This document shows, piece after piece, positions 24,366 to 34,194 of a DNA stretch of 64,000 nt. The translations under genes were made by a program, and so were the position numbers. Each line of letters starts with the position of its first letter. The stretch's first letter is position 1. The notes beneath the pieces were generated by a model. It saw only the letters and a list, made by a program, of their open reading frames with translations. It ran no database searches and had not been told where the DNA came from. Source of the DNA: Nocardia arthritidis NBRC 100137 (GTDB lineage: Bacteria; Actinomycetota; Actinomycetes; Mycobacteriales; Mycobacteriaceae); the NCBI RefSeq assembly GCF_001612765.1, contig NZ_BDBB01000005.1, positions 186,001 through 250,000 on the forward strand, given 5' to 3'.

Positions 24366-27329
24366 GTGAGTCAGCCGTCGCGGATCGACACGGGCGAACT
24401 GCGGGCGATGGTATCGACACTGGAGCGGCTCATCGCCGACGCCTCCCGGACGGTCGGCGCGTTGAAGGCAGCCATCGCGTCCGCCGAGGCGCAGCTCAGC
24501 GACCGACTCGACCATGCGAGCGCACTGTCTGTTCCGGTAGCGGAGTCCCGGGCTCCGGAGTCCACGCCCGAAGCATCGGCCGTGCCCGAGCGGCAGGCGA
24601 TGCCCACCCCGTGGGCCCGAAGAGCCTCGGCGTCGACGCCGTGGTCGAGGCGGGTCGTCCGACCGTGCCCGACGGCGCCGAGCGCGCCGGTTCGGGTACC
24701 CGCGCCCGGCGATGCGGCGGCAGAAGTGCCCGCGCCTGCACGGCCACCGGCCGCCGCGCGCTACTCGGAATTCGACCCGGCAGCTCGTCGGACGGATGCC
24801 GTTGACGACCCGATATCCGTCCGGAGCACGGATGTCGCGCACAGCCCTCCCTCTGCCGCGCAGGCCATCACCGTCGATTCGGCGCTGATCCAGAGGCCGG
24901 GCCGCGCAGAGCACTCCGCCCCCGTCGCACGAACCGACGCCGCGTCCTTCCGCCGGACGAATGCCGTTGACGACTCCACAGCGACCGGGCCGACCGGAGC
25001 CGCATCCGCCCCGCCGGTCGAGAATCGCACTCCAAGCTTCCGTCAGGCGAACAGGACCGACGACCCGGCCGGGCGCCCTCAGATCGATGTGGGCGTGCAG
25101 AAGCCGCCATCGGTCCCGAAGATAGATATCTCGCAGCGCCCCGAGCGCCTTCCCCAGCCCGCGACTACGCACCATCGCGAATCAGCTTCGCGAGCAGACA
25201 GCGCGGACGGTTTCACGCCGCGCCGACACGTCGACATCGCAGACGACTCGACACCGCTACCGACCCTGGCAGACCCCGCGTCAAGCCCGCCGAGCGACTA
25301 CGCACCGATTCGACAGACCGATCTCGCCGGCGCCTCCGCCTCGGCCCATACCGACTCCCCGGACATCCCCGAGCTCGACAGCGCACCCCAGCCCGAGACG
25401 GCGCCGCCCCTCGAGGTCGCCCAGGACGAACCCATACGGCAGACCAGCGACGCGCACCCGACCCCTCCTACGGATTCAGCTGGGACGTCCGCACCGCAGC
25501 GAGATATCGCCTCTGCCCGTGACTCCGCATCCACACCAGACAACGCACCCACCCCCGAGCCCGCATCGACATCCGCAGCCGCGCTGGCACCACCCGCACC
25601 CGCAGCACAGACGACAGACGCGGACCTTCTCCGCCGGATCGACATGCCCGAGGACCTCGGACCCGTCCCGGCGGACGGCGGGCAGCGTTCCCCCATCGAC
25701 GCCGGAGACGTAGGGGGCACCGAGACGAGCGGAACTCCGCACCCTCCGTCGACCGCCCAGCAGAGCGACACCACTATCGACTCCCCCGACGCCCCAATCT
25801 CCGAGATGGCAGGCGAGTCCACCCATTTGCGAAGAAACGACACCCCCGCCCGGTCGACCGACGCCGCGCCCCGAAGCGATCTGCCGAATGGGTCACCAGC
25901 CACTGCCGCACCCAGGCCGCCGATCGAGACCGCGGAGTCGCTCGCCCGCAGACAGCCGACGACCAGCGCACACGACGCGGTAGGGACGGTCGCTGCCGAG
26001 GATTCGACCTCCGCACCGGAGACCGATGCAGCGCGCCACTCCGCTCATATCCACCCGACCGGCGTGGCGGATCCCAGGGCGGCCGATCCGCGAACAGCCT
26101 CCGCGCCCATCCAGCCGACGGACCCCGGTGACGAACCCCTATCACGCCGACGAACCGAGACCACTCCCGCCGCTCTCCCATGGCTCGACACACTGCGCTT
26201 TTCCTGGATCGACGCCGCGCGCAGCGCACAGGTCACCCCGCCGAGTGCTGAATCGGCGGACGACCCGTCGGTTCACCGCAGGGACCCCGGACCGCATCCG
26301 CCGACCGACGATGCGAGCAACCGCACCCCGGCCCAGCGAACCGACAGTGCATCAATGGAACGAATCGGCCCCCGATCTTCTCCGGAACCCATCGTGCGGG
26401 CCGACATCACACCTGGGCAGTCCGGCAACACAGACGAGATCGAAGCCAACCGGAAGACCGGCCGCACGACTCATCAGGCAACCGGCCGTCGGAATGATTC
26501 GCCCGACCGCACCGACGCGGCCGACGGCTCCGCCGCTGCCGCCGCGGCTCCGGAAGGAACACGGCCGCCACAGGCGCGCAAGGCCGTCCCGCCGATCGCA
26601 GGCACCGGCGCTCCTGCCCAATGGACCGACGACGCCGCGGCCGCTCGGAGAAAAAAGCCCGCACACGTCGAGCGGAGCAGCACCACACCACGCCCCGCCG
26701 TAGCGGAGCGGACCGAGACCGCTGACGGGCCTGAGGCGCTTCGGATCGTCCGGGAGATGTCGGCGCGGCATGGGGTGGAAGTCGTCGGGTTCGACGCGGC
26801 GGACATGGACGTTCAGGTGGTCCGCGAGATCGCGTCCGCCATTGATGAGCTGCTCGCGAAATACCCGCTGCCGCTGCAGGGCGTCGAGTTGGCCGACGGC
26901 GCGGAATCTCGCCCGAGGCCGGATCGCACGCCGACGGCGAAGCAGTCAGCGGAGACCGCGATCTGGATCGTCCTGGACCGGGCTGCCCTGAATCCGCCGC
27001 GGGCGGCGCCGGTCGAGACGCGAAGAGTATTTCGTAGACGTGGGCCCGCCGAGCGGCCGGTGTACAAGGCGGTCGTCCGCGAATTCGCGGGGGCATTGGA
27101 CCTGGCGGGTGGTTTCCGGGCTCGGCAAGAAGCGTTGCGGACGTTGATCAACGAGTCCCTGCGTGGCGGCGGGGGTGGTCTCGGGCTGCTGGATCCCGGC
27201 CGGGCCTTGGTCGACGGCTTCACCGAGGTGGTCCTGCGGGGAGAGCGAGCGGGGGCGTCGGCCAAGGAATTGCATGCGGCGCTGGTCAAGATGGCCCGAG
27301 CGGAGTCCACCGACGGCCTGTCGGCATGA
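24366..27329 (+). CDS. Large disordered protein ending in a degenerate HEFGH-type zincin domain
   Basis: 987 aa. Residues 1-50 form a predicted helix pair (TGELRAMVSTLERLIADA...). Residues about 60-790 are a low-complexity, disordered region rich in Pro, Thr, Ser, Ala, Asp and Arg with drifting repeats of the type RTDAVDD and RTDAAS. The C-terminal 190 residues align by eye with a module common in Nocardia and relatives whose centre is VHEFGHALD, followed by a second EALAEAF-like helix. Here these read VVREFAGALDLAGGF (residues 903-917) and GRALVDGF, so both zinc histidines are absent and the domain is probably catalytically dead. GTG start with AGCGGGAG upstream. No signal peptide and no ESX genes nearby. 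Convergent to dgt with 11 bp between. Confidence 0.7.
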   Translation: MSQPSRIDTGELRAMVSTLERLIADASRTVGALKAAIASAEAQLSDRLDHASALSVPVAESRAPESTPEASAVPERQAMPTPWARRASASTPWSRRVVRPCPTAPSAPVRVPAPGDAAAEVPAPARPPAAARYSEFDPAARRTDAVDDPISVRSTDVAHSPPSAAQAITVDSALIQRPGRAEHSAPVARTDAASFRRTNAVDDSTATGPTGAASAPPVENRTPSFRQANRTDDPAGRPQIDVGVQKPPSVPKIDISQRPERLPQPATTHHRESASRADSADGFTPRRHVDIADDSTPLPTLADPASSPPSDYAPIRQTDLAGASASAHTDSPDIPELDSAPQPETAPPLEVAQDEPIRQTSDAHPTPPTDSAGTSAPQRDIASARDSASTPDNAPTPEPASTSAAALAPPAPAAQTTDADLLRRIDMPEDLGPVPADGGQRSPIDAGDVGGTETSGTPHPPSTAQQSDTTIDSPDAPISEMAGESTHLRRNDTPARSTDAAPRSDLPNGSPATAAPRPPIETAESLARRQPTTSAHDAVGTVAAEDSTSAPETDAARHSAHIHPTGVADPRAADPRTASAPIQPTDPGDEPLSRRRTETTPAALPWLDTLRFSWIDAARSAQVTPPSAESADDPSVHRRDPGPHPPTDDASNRTPAQRTDSASMERIGPRSSPEPIVRADITPGQSGNTDEIEANRKTGRTTHQATGRRNDSPDRTDAADGSAAAAAAPEGTRPPQARKAVPPIAGTGAPAQWTDDAAAARRKKPAHVERSSTTPRPAVAERTETADGPEALRIVREMSARHGVEVVGFDAADMDVQVVREIASAIDELLAKYPLPLQGVELADGAESRPRPDRTPTAKQSAETAIWIVLDRAALNPPRAAPVETRRVFRRRGPAERPVYKAVVREFAGALDLAGGFRARQEALRTLINESLRGGGGGLGLLDPGRALVDGFTEVVLRGERAGASAKELHAALVKMARAESTDGLSA

Positions 27330-27340
27330 CGCCGCCCTGC

Positions 27341-28600
27341 CTAGACGTTCAGTTCGACCGCGACCCGCTCCAGGCGGCTTTCGGTGTAGGAGGCGATCTG
27401 GTCCACGACGACGCGCACGCGAGCGGTGTCGTCGGTCGCCGCGTTCCAGAACGGCAGCAGCAGCGGATCGAGGCTGTGCGGGGCGGTGGCCAGCAAACGA
27501 TCGGCCACGGCGAGGATGCGTTCGCGCTGCGCGGCCTGCCGTAACCGGTGCGCCGGATCGGACATGACGTAGCGCAACGCGACGGTCTTCAGCAATGCCA
27601 CCTCGGCGGCGACAATCCGTGGTACTTGCAGGTCCGCCGCGTATCGGGACACCGGTTCCGGCCCGGCCACCTCCCTCGTCGCCATGATCGCCGCGGTGGC
27701 GAAACGGCCGACGAGCTCGCTGGTCAGGCGCTTCAGCGCCACCGAGGCGGTGAACGTGCCGTCGTATCCCGTCACCGCCGCGACCACCGGGAGTTCCGAC
27801 AGTCGTTGCGCGGCGGCGATCAACTCGTCGGCGGCCAGCGAGTGCTGGAACTGGCCGAGCGCCGCCAGCGCGTCCTGTTCGGTCGGGTCGGCCAGCGCGC
27901 GCAGGTCGATGCGGCCCGCGATCACGCCGTCCTCGACGTCGTGCACCGAGTAGGCGACGTCGTCGGACCAGTCCATGATCTGGCATTCGAGGCTGCGACG
28001 CCGGTCCGGCGCTCCCTTGCGGATCCACTCCAGACGCTCGGTGTCGACCTCGTAGGCGCCGAACTTGGTGCCGGGACCCGTTCGGCCCCAGGGGTATTTG
28101 ATCGCCGCGTCGAGGGCGGCACGGGTGAGGTTGAGGCCCGCGCTGGCGCCGTCGAGTTCGAGCACCTTCGGTTCGAGGCGGGTGAGGATGCGCAGGTTCT
28201 GCGCGTTGCCTTCGAACCCGCCGAACGCGTCGGCGAAGGTGTCGAGGGCTTTCTCGCCGTTGTGGCCGTAGGGCGGATGGCCGATGTCGTGGGCCAGACC
28301 GGCCAGGTCCACCAGGTCCGGATCGCAGCCGAGTCCGTCGGCGATGCTGCGGCCGATCTGGGCGACTTCCAGCGAGTGGGTGAGCCGGGTGCGCGGAGTG
28401 TCCGCCTCACGCGGACCCATGACCTGCGTTTTGTCGGCCAGCCTGCGCAGCGCCGCGGAGTGCAGCACGCGGGCCCGGTCGCGCGCGAATTCGGTGCGGT
28501 GGCCGATCTCGAACTCATCGCGCGGCGGGCCGAGCCCCGCGGTCTTGGCGCGCTCGACGACGAGGCGTTCGGTGTCGTGGTCGGTGTATCGGGCGCTCAA
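27341..28600 (-). CDS. dgt: Deoxyguanosinetriphosphate triphosphohydrolase-like protein (Dgt)
   Basis: 419 aa from TTG at 28600. The open frame goes on for about 170 residues upstream, but that part overlaps the YdcF gene and is not conserved. Metal-binding HD motifs are intact: [30 protein letters not shown] and the later [17 protein letters not shown]. It removes triphosphate from dGTP or other dNTPs and so helps balance nucleotide pools. It corresponds to Rv2344c by sequence pattern and by position beside dnaG and the TPM protein. The start lies 4 bp after the stop of the YdcF-type gene, suggesting one operon. Confidence 0.93.
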   Translation of the reverse strand: MSARYTDHDTERLVVERAKTAGLGPPRDEFEIGHRTEFARDRARVLHSAALRRLADKTQVMGPREADTPRTRLTHSLEVAQIGRSIADGLGCDPDLVDLAGLAHDIGHPPYGHNGEKALDTFADAFGGFEGNAQNLRILTRLEPKVLELDGASAGLNLTRAALDAAIKYPWGRTGPGTKFGAYEVDTERLEWIRKGAPDRRRSLECQIMDWSDDVAYSVHDVEDGVIAGRIDLRALADPTEQDALAALGQFQHSLAADELIAAAQRLSELPVVAAVTGYDGTFTASVALKRLTSELVGRFATAAIMATREVAGPEPVSRYAADLQVPRIVAAEVALLKTVALRYVMSDPAHRLRQAAQRERILAVADRLLATAPHSLDPLLLPFWNAATDDTARVRVVVDQIASYTESRLERVAVELNV

Positions 28601-28604
28601 GGTC

Positions 28605-29285
28605 TCACTGCCCTGCCGTGTAGGGGAAGTCCGCTGCGAAATGGGTGAGCTGATACCACAGCAAGGCGCCGGTCTCCCGGGCGATGCCGTGCGCCTGGGA
28701 TTCGCGGGTGTAGACGGCGGGACCGGTTCTGGTCGGCGCGGTCCACGCCGACAGACCTTCGTCGCGGGCCATGGTGCGGGTGCGCAGCGAGTGCCAGGGA
28801 TCGCTGACCAGCACCGCCGACGACATCTCCCGCGCCCGCATCGCCGTCGCCACCGCTTCGACGCTGCGCAGGGTGTCGGACCCGGTCTCGACGGCGAGGA
28901 TCTTGTCGCCTGGCACCCCGCGCGCCTGCAAATAGTTCTTGCCCGAGGCGGCCTCGGTGAACAGATCGCCCTCCTGCTTGCCGCCCACGGTGATGACGCG
29001 CGGCGCGACACCGGCGCGGAACAGCTTGTACGCCTGATCCAGTCGCGCTTCGAACACCGAGGACGGGGTACCGGAGTACTGTGCCGCGCCGAGCACGACA
29101 ATCGCGTCGGCCTTGGTGTAGTCATCGACGCGCGCGACCTGCCACACGCGGAAAGCGGTCCCGCCGACCAGCACCGCGCCCATCACCACCGACCCGATGA
29201 CCAGCCGCCGCGTCCAGCGCAGCAACCCGGCGCCGAAGCCGTGCGGCCGGGCACGGTCGTGAGCCGGGAGAGCCCGGGTGCGCAT
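28605..29285 (-). CDS. SanA/YdcF-family (DUF218) envelope protein
   Basis: 226 aa from the ATG at 29285 (a GTG at 29300 is an alternative). One N-terminal transmembrane helix (about residues 27-46, [15 protein letters not shown]) is followed by the DUF218 domain: [40 protein letters not shown] and the E-T-x-S-D-T-like segment [10 protein letters not shown]. SanA of enterobacteria, in this family, supports the permeability barrier against vancomycin at high temperature. It precedes dgt by 4 bp and follows the MBL hydrolase gene by 70 bp, so these three probably form an operon. Confidence 0.87.
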   Translation of the reverse strand: MRTRALPAHDRARPHGFGAGLLRWTRRLVIGSVVMGAVLVGGTAFRVWQVARVDDYTKADAIVVLGAAQYSGTPSSVFEARLDQAYKLFRAGVAPRVITVGGKQEGDLFTEAASGKNYLQARGVPGDKILAVETGSDTLRSVEAVATAMRAREMSSAVLVSDPWHSLRTRTMARDEGLSAWTAPTRTGPAVYTRESQAHGIARETGALLWYQLTHFAADFPYTAGQ

Positions 29286-29355
29286 CGTTGGCAAATCCAC
29301 TCCCCAAGTCTGCCAGCAGCGGCGCCGACCCTGGACCGGCAACCACCAGTGCCGG

Positions 29356-30033
29356 TTACCAGCCCCGGGCTCGCCAGTCCGGAAGGCTGGGGCGCTCGGC
29401 GCCGAGGGTGGTGTCGTCGCCGTGGCCGGGGTAGACGACGGTGTCGTCCGGGTAGCGATCGAAGAGTTTGGCCGAGACATCGGTGAACAGGGAGGTGAAC
29501 TCTTCCGGGGAGGTGGTACGCCCGACGCCGCCGGGGAACAGCGAGTCCCCGGTGAACAAGTGGGTGCGTCCCGCCCCGTCGGTGAGCGCGAGGGTGATCG
29601 AGCCCGGCGTGTGCCCACGCAGGTGGACGACTTCGAAGACCAGGTCGCCGATCGTGACGGTGTCGCCCTCGTCGAGCAGCCGGTCGGGGCGGACCGGCAG
29701 CGGGTCGGCGTCGAGCGGATGCGCCGCGGTGGGCGCCCCGGTGGCGGCGGTGGTCTCCCGCAGCGCCATCCAGTGGTCACGATGCTGATGGGTGGTGACG
29801 ATCAGCTGGACCTGACCCGGCGCCTCCTGTTCGACGAGCGCCGCGATGCGCGGCGCCTCGTTGGCCGCGTCGATGAGCAGGGCTGCGCCGGTGCTGGCGC
29901 ATTGCACCAGGTAGCAGTTGTTGTCCATGCCGCCGACGGACATCTTGACGATGCGGGCGCCGGGGACATCGCGCTGCTGCGGATCGGAATCCGGGGACAC
30001 GTGGCCGCTGTAGGAGCGATCGATGGTGATCAC
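29356..30033 (-). CDS. MBL-fold metallohydrolase (glyoxalase II-like)
   Basis: 225 aa. The zinc motif THQHRDHW (about residues 80-87) replaces the usual HxHxDH with H-x-H-R-D-H, so both His and the Asp-His pair are present. Further ligands are visible as RGHTPGS, FTGDSLFPGG and YPGHGDDT. The fold and length match glyoxalase II/persulfide dioxygenase-like hydrolases that act on thioesters. Most relatives in Nocardia begin near ITIDRSYSGHVSPDS, supporting the start used. It is first in a likely operon with the SanA-type gene and dgt, divergent from the TPM gene with 30 bp between starts. Confidence 0.88.
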   Translation of the reverse strand: MITIDRSYSGHVSPDSDPQQRDVPGARIVKMSVGGMDNNCYLVQCASTGAALLIDAANEAPRIAALVEQEAPGQVQLIVTTHQHRDHWMALRETTAATGAPTAAHPLDADPLPVRPDRLLDEGDTVTIGDLVFEVVHLRGHTPGSITLALTDGAGRTHLFTGDSLFPGGVGRTTSPEEFTSLFTDVSAKLFDRYPDDTVVYPGHGDDTTLGAERPSLPDWRARGW

Positions 30034-30063
30034 GAAACGATGCTAGCGAGCTAGATTCGTGCC

Positions 30064-32037
30064 ATGTCACTGCCGCCGCGGATCGGCCTCGTTCGCTTGC
30101 TCGCGACCAGCGTCCTGTCGGCCGCGATCGCCCTGCTCGGCGTTCCGGAGAGCGCGGCGGAACCGCCGGCGCGGATGAACACCTACGTGGAGGATTTCGC
30201 GGGCGCGCTGGACCAAGGGCAGCTCGATCGGGTGCGTGGTGCGGTGGACCAGCTCTACGCCGACCAGCAGATCCGGTTGTGGGTGGTGTACGTGCGCGGC
30301 TTCGACGGGCTCGATCCGCAGCAGTGGGCCCAGCGCACCGCTTCGATCTCCGGGTTCGGCGAACGCGACCTGCTCCTCGCGGTCGCCACCGAGGACCGCG
30401 CGTACTGGCTGGAGGGTGAACTGCCCGGCGGCGTCAGCGATTCCGAACTCGACAGCATGCTGATCGGCGAGGTCGAGCCCGCCCTGCGCGATGGGCGGTG
30501 GGCCGACGCGGGGATCGCGACGGCCGACGGGCTGGACGCGGCCATCCGCGGTGGCGGGGTGAGCGTCCGCGCGCTGCTCGTCATCGCTCTGCTGATCGTT
30601 CTGGTGGCAGCGGGCCTCGTCTGGTATGCGCGCAAACGGCGTCGTGACCGAGCCGAGGCCGAGCTGGCGGCGGCGCGGCAACTGGATCCGGAGAACACGA
30701 CGGCGCTGGCCGCGCTGCCGCTGGAAGCGCTGCACGCCCGCTCCCGGGAGGCGCTGGTGGAGATCGACAACGCGATCCGCACCAGCGGCGAGGAACTCGA
30801 ACTCGCCACCGGCGAGTTCGGCGCCACCGCCACCACGCCCTTCCGCACCGCGCTCGACAACGCGAAAACCGCTGCCGCCGAGGCCTTCGCGATCCGGCAG
30901 CGTCTCGACGACGCGATCCCGGAGACCCCCGAAGAACAGCGCTCGCTGCTGGTCGACCTGATCGGCACGGTGGGGCGCGCCGACCGCGAACTCGACGCGC
31001 AAGTGGCCGAATTCGACGCCATGCGCGATCTGCTGCTGGACGCCGCGGGCCGGCTGGACGCGCTGACCAGGGACATCGTCGACGTCACCGCCCGGACGCC
31101 AGGCTCGGAAGCCGAGCTCAACCGGCTCGCCGCCACTCATCCGGCCGGTGTCCTCGCGCCGATCGCGGACAACGTGCGGATGGCGCGGGAGCGCATCGCG
31201 TTCGCGGAGCGGAACATCGACGCGGGCCGGTCGGCGCTCGCCGAGCCGGTCGGCGAGCAAGGCGGCGCGGTGGCCGCCATTCGTTCCGCCGAAGCCGCGA
31301 TCGGGCAGGCCCGCGCGCTGCTCGACGCGGTCGACAACGCGTCGAGCGCCATCCAGCAGGCCCGCGACGGCCTACCGGCTGTGCTGGACGAGTTGCGCCG
31401 CGACCTCACCTCCGCCGCCGAGCTCTCCACCTATGGTGGGCCGGACCTGGCGGATGCCCGCACCACGGCGCAGTCCGCGCTGGAAAAGGCGACGTCCACG
31501 GCAGACACCGATCCGCTGAGCGCCTTCCACGACGCGGTCGCCGCCGACGCCGATCTCGACCGCGCCCTCGCCGCCGCCACCGACCGCAAACTCGCCGTCG
31601 AGGATCTGCGGCGCAGGCTCGACAGCGCACTCGGCGACGCCCGTGCCCGGATCGGCTCGGCCGCCGACTACGTGACCACTCGGCGCGGCGGCATCGACGC
31701 CGAAGCGCGCACCCGCCTCTCCGAAGCTCAGCGCAACCTCGACGAGGCGCTGCGGGTGGGCGCGAGCGATCCGGCCCGGGCACTGCGGCACGCGCAGGCG
31801 GCGGCGGATCTGGCCGGGCGCGCCCTCCAGGCGGCTCAGGCCAGTGTGCGGGCATGGGAGGCGCAGCAGGCCCCCGCCGGTGGCGCGCAGGCGGGGGCGG
31901 TGCTCGGCGGCATCCTGCTCGAAGGATTGCTGCGCGGGGCGGCCGGTGGCGCGCGGCACACCGGAGGCGGCTGGAGCCCAGGCTCGTTCGGTGGTTCGTC
32001 CGGCTCCCGGCGGATCGGTCGCGGCGGGAGATTCTGA
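30064..32037 (+). CDS. TPM-domain membrane protein (Rv2345-like)
   Basis: 657 aa. A signal peptide (about residues 1-33, ending SAAEPPA) leads into an extracellular TPM domain (about 38-155, with YVEDFAGALD at its start and FGERDLLLAVATEDRAYWLEG inside), then one transmembrane helix (about 171-194, VRALLVIALLIVLVAAGLVWY). A long Ala/Glu/Asp-rich coiled-coil cytoplasmic part follows. The end is Gly/Ser-rich (GGSSGSRRIGRGGRF), typical of TPM proteins. TPM-domain proteins are linked to photosystem repair in plants, but the bacterial role is unclear. Position after dgt matches Rv2345. Confidence 0.85.
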   Translation: MSLPPRIGLVRLLATSVLSAAIALLGVPESAAEPPARMNTYVEDFAGALDQGQLDRVRGAVDQLYADQQIRLWVVYVRGFDGLDPQQWAQRTASISGFGERDLLLAVATEDRAYWLEGELPGGVSDSELDSMLIGEVEPALRDGRWADAGIATADGLDAAIRGGGVSVRALLVIALLIVLVAAGLVWYARKRRRDRAEAELAAARQLDPENTTALAALPLEALHARSREALVEIDNAIRTSGEELELATGEFGATATTPFRTALDNAKTAAAEAFAIRQRLDDAIPETPEEQRSLLVDLIGTVGRADRELDAQVAEFDAMRDLLLDAAGRLDALTRDIVDVTARTPGSEAELNRLAATHPAGVLAPIADNVRMARERIAFAERNIDAGRSALAEPVGEQGGAVAAIRSAEAAIGQARALLDAVDNASSAIQQARDGLPAVLDELRRDLTSAAELSTYGGPDLADARTTAQSALEKATSTADTDPLSAFHDAVAADADLDRALAAATDRKLAVEDLRRRLDSALGDARARIGSAADYVTTRRGGIDAEARTRLSEAQRNLDEALRVGASDPARALRHAQAAADLAGRALQAAQASVRAWEAQQAPAGGAQAGAVLGGILLEGLLRGAAGGARHTGGGWSPGSFGGSSGSRRIGRGGRF

Positions 32038-32231
32038 TCGCTGCTCGACCCTGACCTGTCGACGCCGTAGACGGTTATCGCTTCCACCAGACGGGACAGA
32101 TCGGCTCGATCGCATCGTAGGATCTCGGGTTCACTTCGGAACAGGTGCAGGATCCGCGACGAACGGGGGGCGGCGCGGAATTGCGCGGCATGCTGATGCT
32201 CCGCCGCACCGAACCGGGTCGGCACGCCGGA

Positions 32232-33494
32232 TCAGCGGGCGCCGACCGCCGCCATGGCGGTCAGCTCCGCCTGCACCGCCTCGGGCAGGCCCTCGGCGTG
32301 CGCGCCGCCGCCGAGCACGCCGACGGCCAACTCGCCTGCGAAGGTGTAGGCGAGGAAGGTGACCGCGGCCGACGCGCCCGCGGACGGGCGGGGATGCGCC
32401 GAGACGTAGATGATCTCGTAATCGGTGAACTCGAGGCCCGCGGGCATGCGGAACACCGGGACGACGCCGGTGTTGGTCACCGCGATGTGTCCGACCAGCG
32501 AGTGAATCCTGTTCGCGCCGTAATAATCCGGAAAGTGCAGCACGGACTGCTGCACGACGCCGTCGGCCAGCTCGCGCGTCAGGCGGGCCGAAATGCGCTG
32601 CGCCAGTTCGAGCGGGCTGGCCGCGGGATCCACCTGCGCGGCGAAGGAAGCCAGACCGGCCATGTTGGTGCCCGCCGACGCGGCGACCTGAGGCTCCAGC
32701 CGGGTACGCAGGTCGACGGGATACAGACAACCCGAATGTGCCGCGCCGCCCACGGTCTCCCGTGCGTGAGCGCGTAGCAAAGCGGCGGTGAGCAAGCCGT
32801 TCACCGTCACGCCGGCTCTGCGTCCGAGCTCGACGATCCGGGCGGTGGCCTCCCGGTTCAGCCGCACACGTACCGGGCGGGCGAGCGTGCTCGGCGCCGG
32901 CGGCGCGCTGTCGGACGGCACCTCCCGGGCCTCGGGCGGAAGCGGCTTGGTCACGTCCTCGAACCCGGACGTCGCGGTCCTGGTGATGCCGCGCGCCGCG
33001 AGGTGCCACTCCAATGATTGCGGGATCTCTTGGGGCGCAGAGTCTATGGATTGCCGTTCGATTATGCCGGTATAGAAGTCCCACAGTCGCGACAACAGCT
33101 CGACGCAATGGCCTGCGTCGGCGACGCTGTGGTGCGCGAACAGCGTGACCCGCCATTCGTCCGCGCCCGAGCCGACGACGTCCAGATAGGCCAGTTGCGC
33201 CGCCGGATCCACTGAAGGAGTGTCGATCACCGCCGCGTCACCCTCGCGCACGGAGAGCGGAGTCCACGCCGCCTCGTCCGGGGCGAGTAGATAGCCCTGT
33301 CCGGCGGCGTCTTCCACGAGTCTGCAGCCGATCACCGGATACCCGCGCCGCAACGTCGCGAATGCCTCCCGCAGCGCGATCACATCGAGCGCTCCCCGCA
33401 CCGACACCGACCGGCCCGTGTAGGTGCCGTGCCGCACGAACCGCTGCTCCGACGGAGCCAGCACCCGAACCAGAGAATCCTCATCCCACAACAC
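32232..33494 (-). CDS. PapA5-like acyltransferase (condensation-domain superfamily)
   Basis: 420 aa from GTG at 33494, close to the 422 aa of PapA5. The open frame runs upstream, but the conserved start (LAPSEQRFVRHGTYTG) follows this GTG. The catalytic HHxxxD motif is FAHHSVADAGH, and NGLLTAALLRAH, LYPVDLRTRLEP and GVVQQSVLHF match the phthiocerol dimycocerosyl transferase pattern. Such enzymes esterify diols or sugars with acyl groups taken from polyketide synthases. No polyketide synthase or lipid exporter is in the window, so the donor must be encoded elsewhere. It is divergent from the tenA-like gene. Confidence 0.82.
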   Translation of the reverse strand: MLWDEDSLVRVLAPSEQRFVRHGTYTGRSVSVRGALDVIALREAFATLRRGYPVIGCRLVEDAAGQGYLLAPDEAAWTPLSVREGDAAVIDTPSVDPAAQLAYLDVVGSGADEWRVTLFAHHSVADAGHCVELLSRLWDFYTGIIERQSIDSAPQEIPQSLEWHLAARGITRTATSGFEDVTKPLPPEAREVPSDSAPPAPSTLARPVRVRLNREATARIVELGRRAGVTVNGLLTAALLRAHARETVGGAAHSGCLYPVDLRTRLEPQVAASAGTNMAGLASFAAQVDPAASPLELAQRISARLTRELADGVVQQSVLHFPDYYGANRIHSLVGHIAVTNTGVVPVFRMPAGLEFTDYEIIYVSAHPRPSAGASAAVTFLAYTFAGELAVGVLGGGAHAEGLPEAVQAELTAMAAVGAR

Positions 33495-33564
33495 ATCGCA
33501 AGGGTGCGGCACCACCGCCACGGGTGCAAACCGACCGGGCGGACGGATGCGGAAGACTGCCGGT

Positions 33565-34194
33565 ATGAGTCTCGCGGCGCGTTTGGAGCAGATCGGCCTG
33601 TCCTCGGTGGAGGAACAGCTCAACCATCCCACCGTGGTGGGTATCGCCGAGGGCACCCTGCCCGAACCGGTCTTCCGGTCCTGGCTGGAGCAGGATTACC
33701 TCTTCCTGCTCGACTACGTGCGGGTGTTCGCCCGCTTGGCATGGCAAGCTCCGCAGGCTCATCTGGGCGACCTGGTCGACCTGGCGCACGCCACCTACCA
33801 CGAGGAGCTGTCACTGCACCGCTCGCTGGCCGCCGAGTTCGGGGCGGATCTCGACGGCGCCACCAAAGGCGCGCCGTGCGCGGCGTACACGGCGTTTCTC
33901 CTGGACTCCGCCGCGTCCTACGGTGCGGGGCTCGCCGCCCTCTACCCGTGCATGTGGGGGTACTCCACGCTGGGCGCGCGACTGGCACAGCGCCCGCCCG
34001 CCGAACCGCGCTACCGCCGCTGGGTGGACACCTACGCCGATCCGGGCTTCGCCGCCCTCACCCGCCGCTGCGCGCAGATGATCGATGAATCCGGAGCCGA
34101 CCCGGCCCGCGCGGAGGAGCTGTTCCGCGAAGGGCTGCGGCACGAACTCGCGTTCTGGGACGTTCCGCTGAATCCATCCGGCCAGGATGAGTGA
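33565..34194 (+). CDS. TenA-family protein
   Basis: 209 aa from the ATG at 33565. All-helical TenA/thiaminase-II fold: HPTVVGIAEGTLPEPVFRSW, then LEQDYLFLLDYVRVFA with the conserved D and Y, the cysteine in LAALYPCMWGYSTLG, and a C-terminal E in FREGLRHELAFWD. TenA enzymes hydrolyse the aminopyrimidine part of damaged thiamine for salvage, but relatives without thi genes nearby may have other substrates. No thiamine biosynthesis gene or TPP riboswitch is visible here. It overlaps the downstream DUF1707 gene by 4 nt. Confidence 0.85.
   Translation: MSLAARLEQIGLSSVEEQLNHPTVVGIAEGTLPEPVFRSWLEQDYLFLLDYVRVFARLAWQAPQAHLGDLVDLAHATYHEELSLHRSLAAEFGADLDGATKGAPCAAYTAFLLDSAASYGAGLAALYPCMWGYSTLGARLAQRPPAEPRYRRWVDTYADPGFAALTRRCAQMIDESGADPARAEELFREGLRHELAFWDVPLNPSGQDE

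Noticed and set aside
33565..34194. TPP riboswitch upstream of the tenA-like gene
   Set aside because: The 70-bp gap before the ATG is too short and lacks the conserved CUGAGA and ACCUGA elements.
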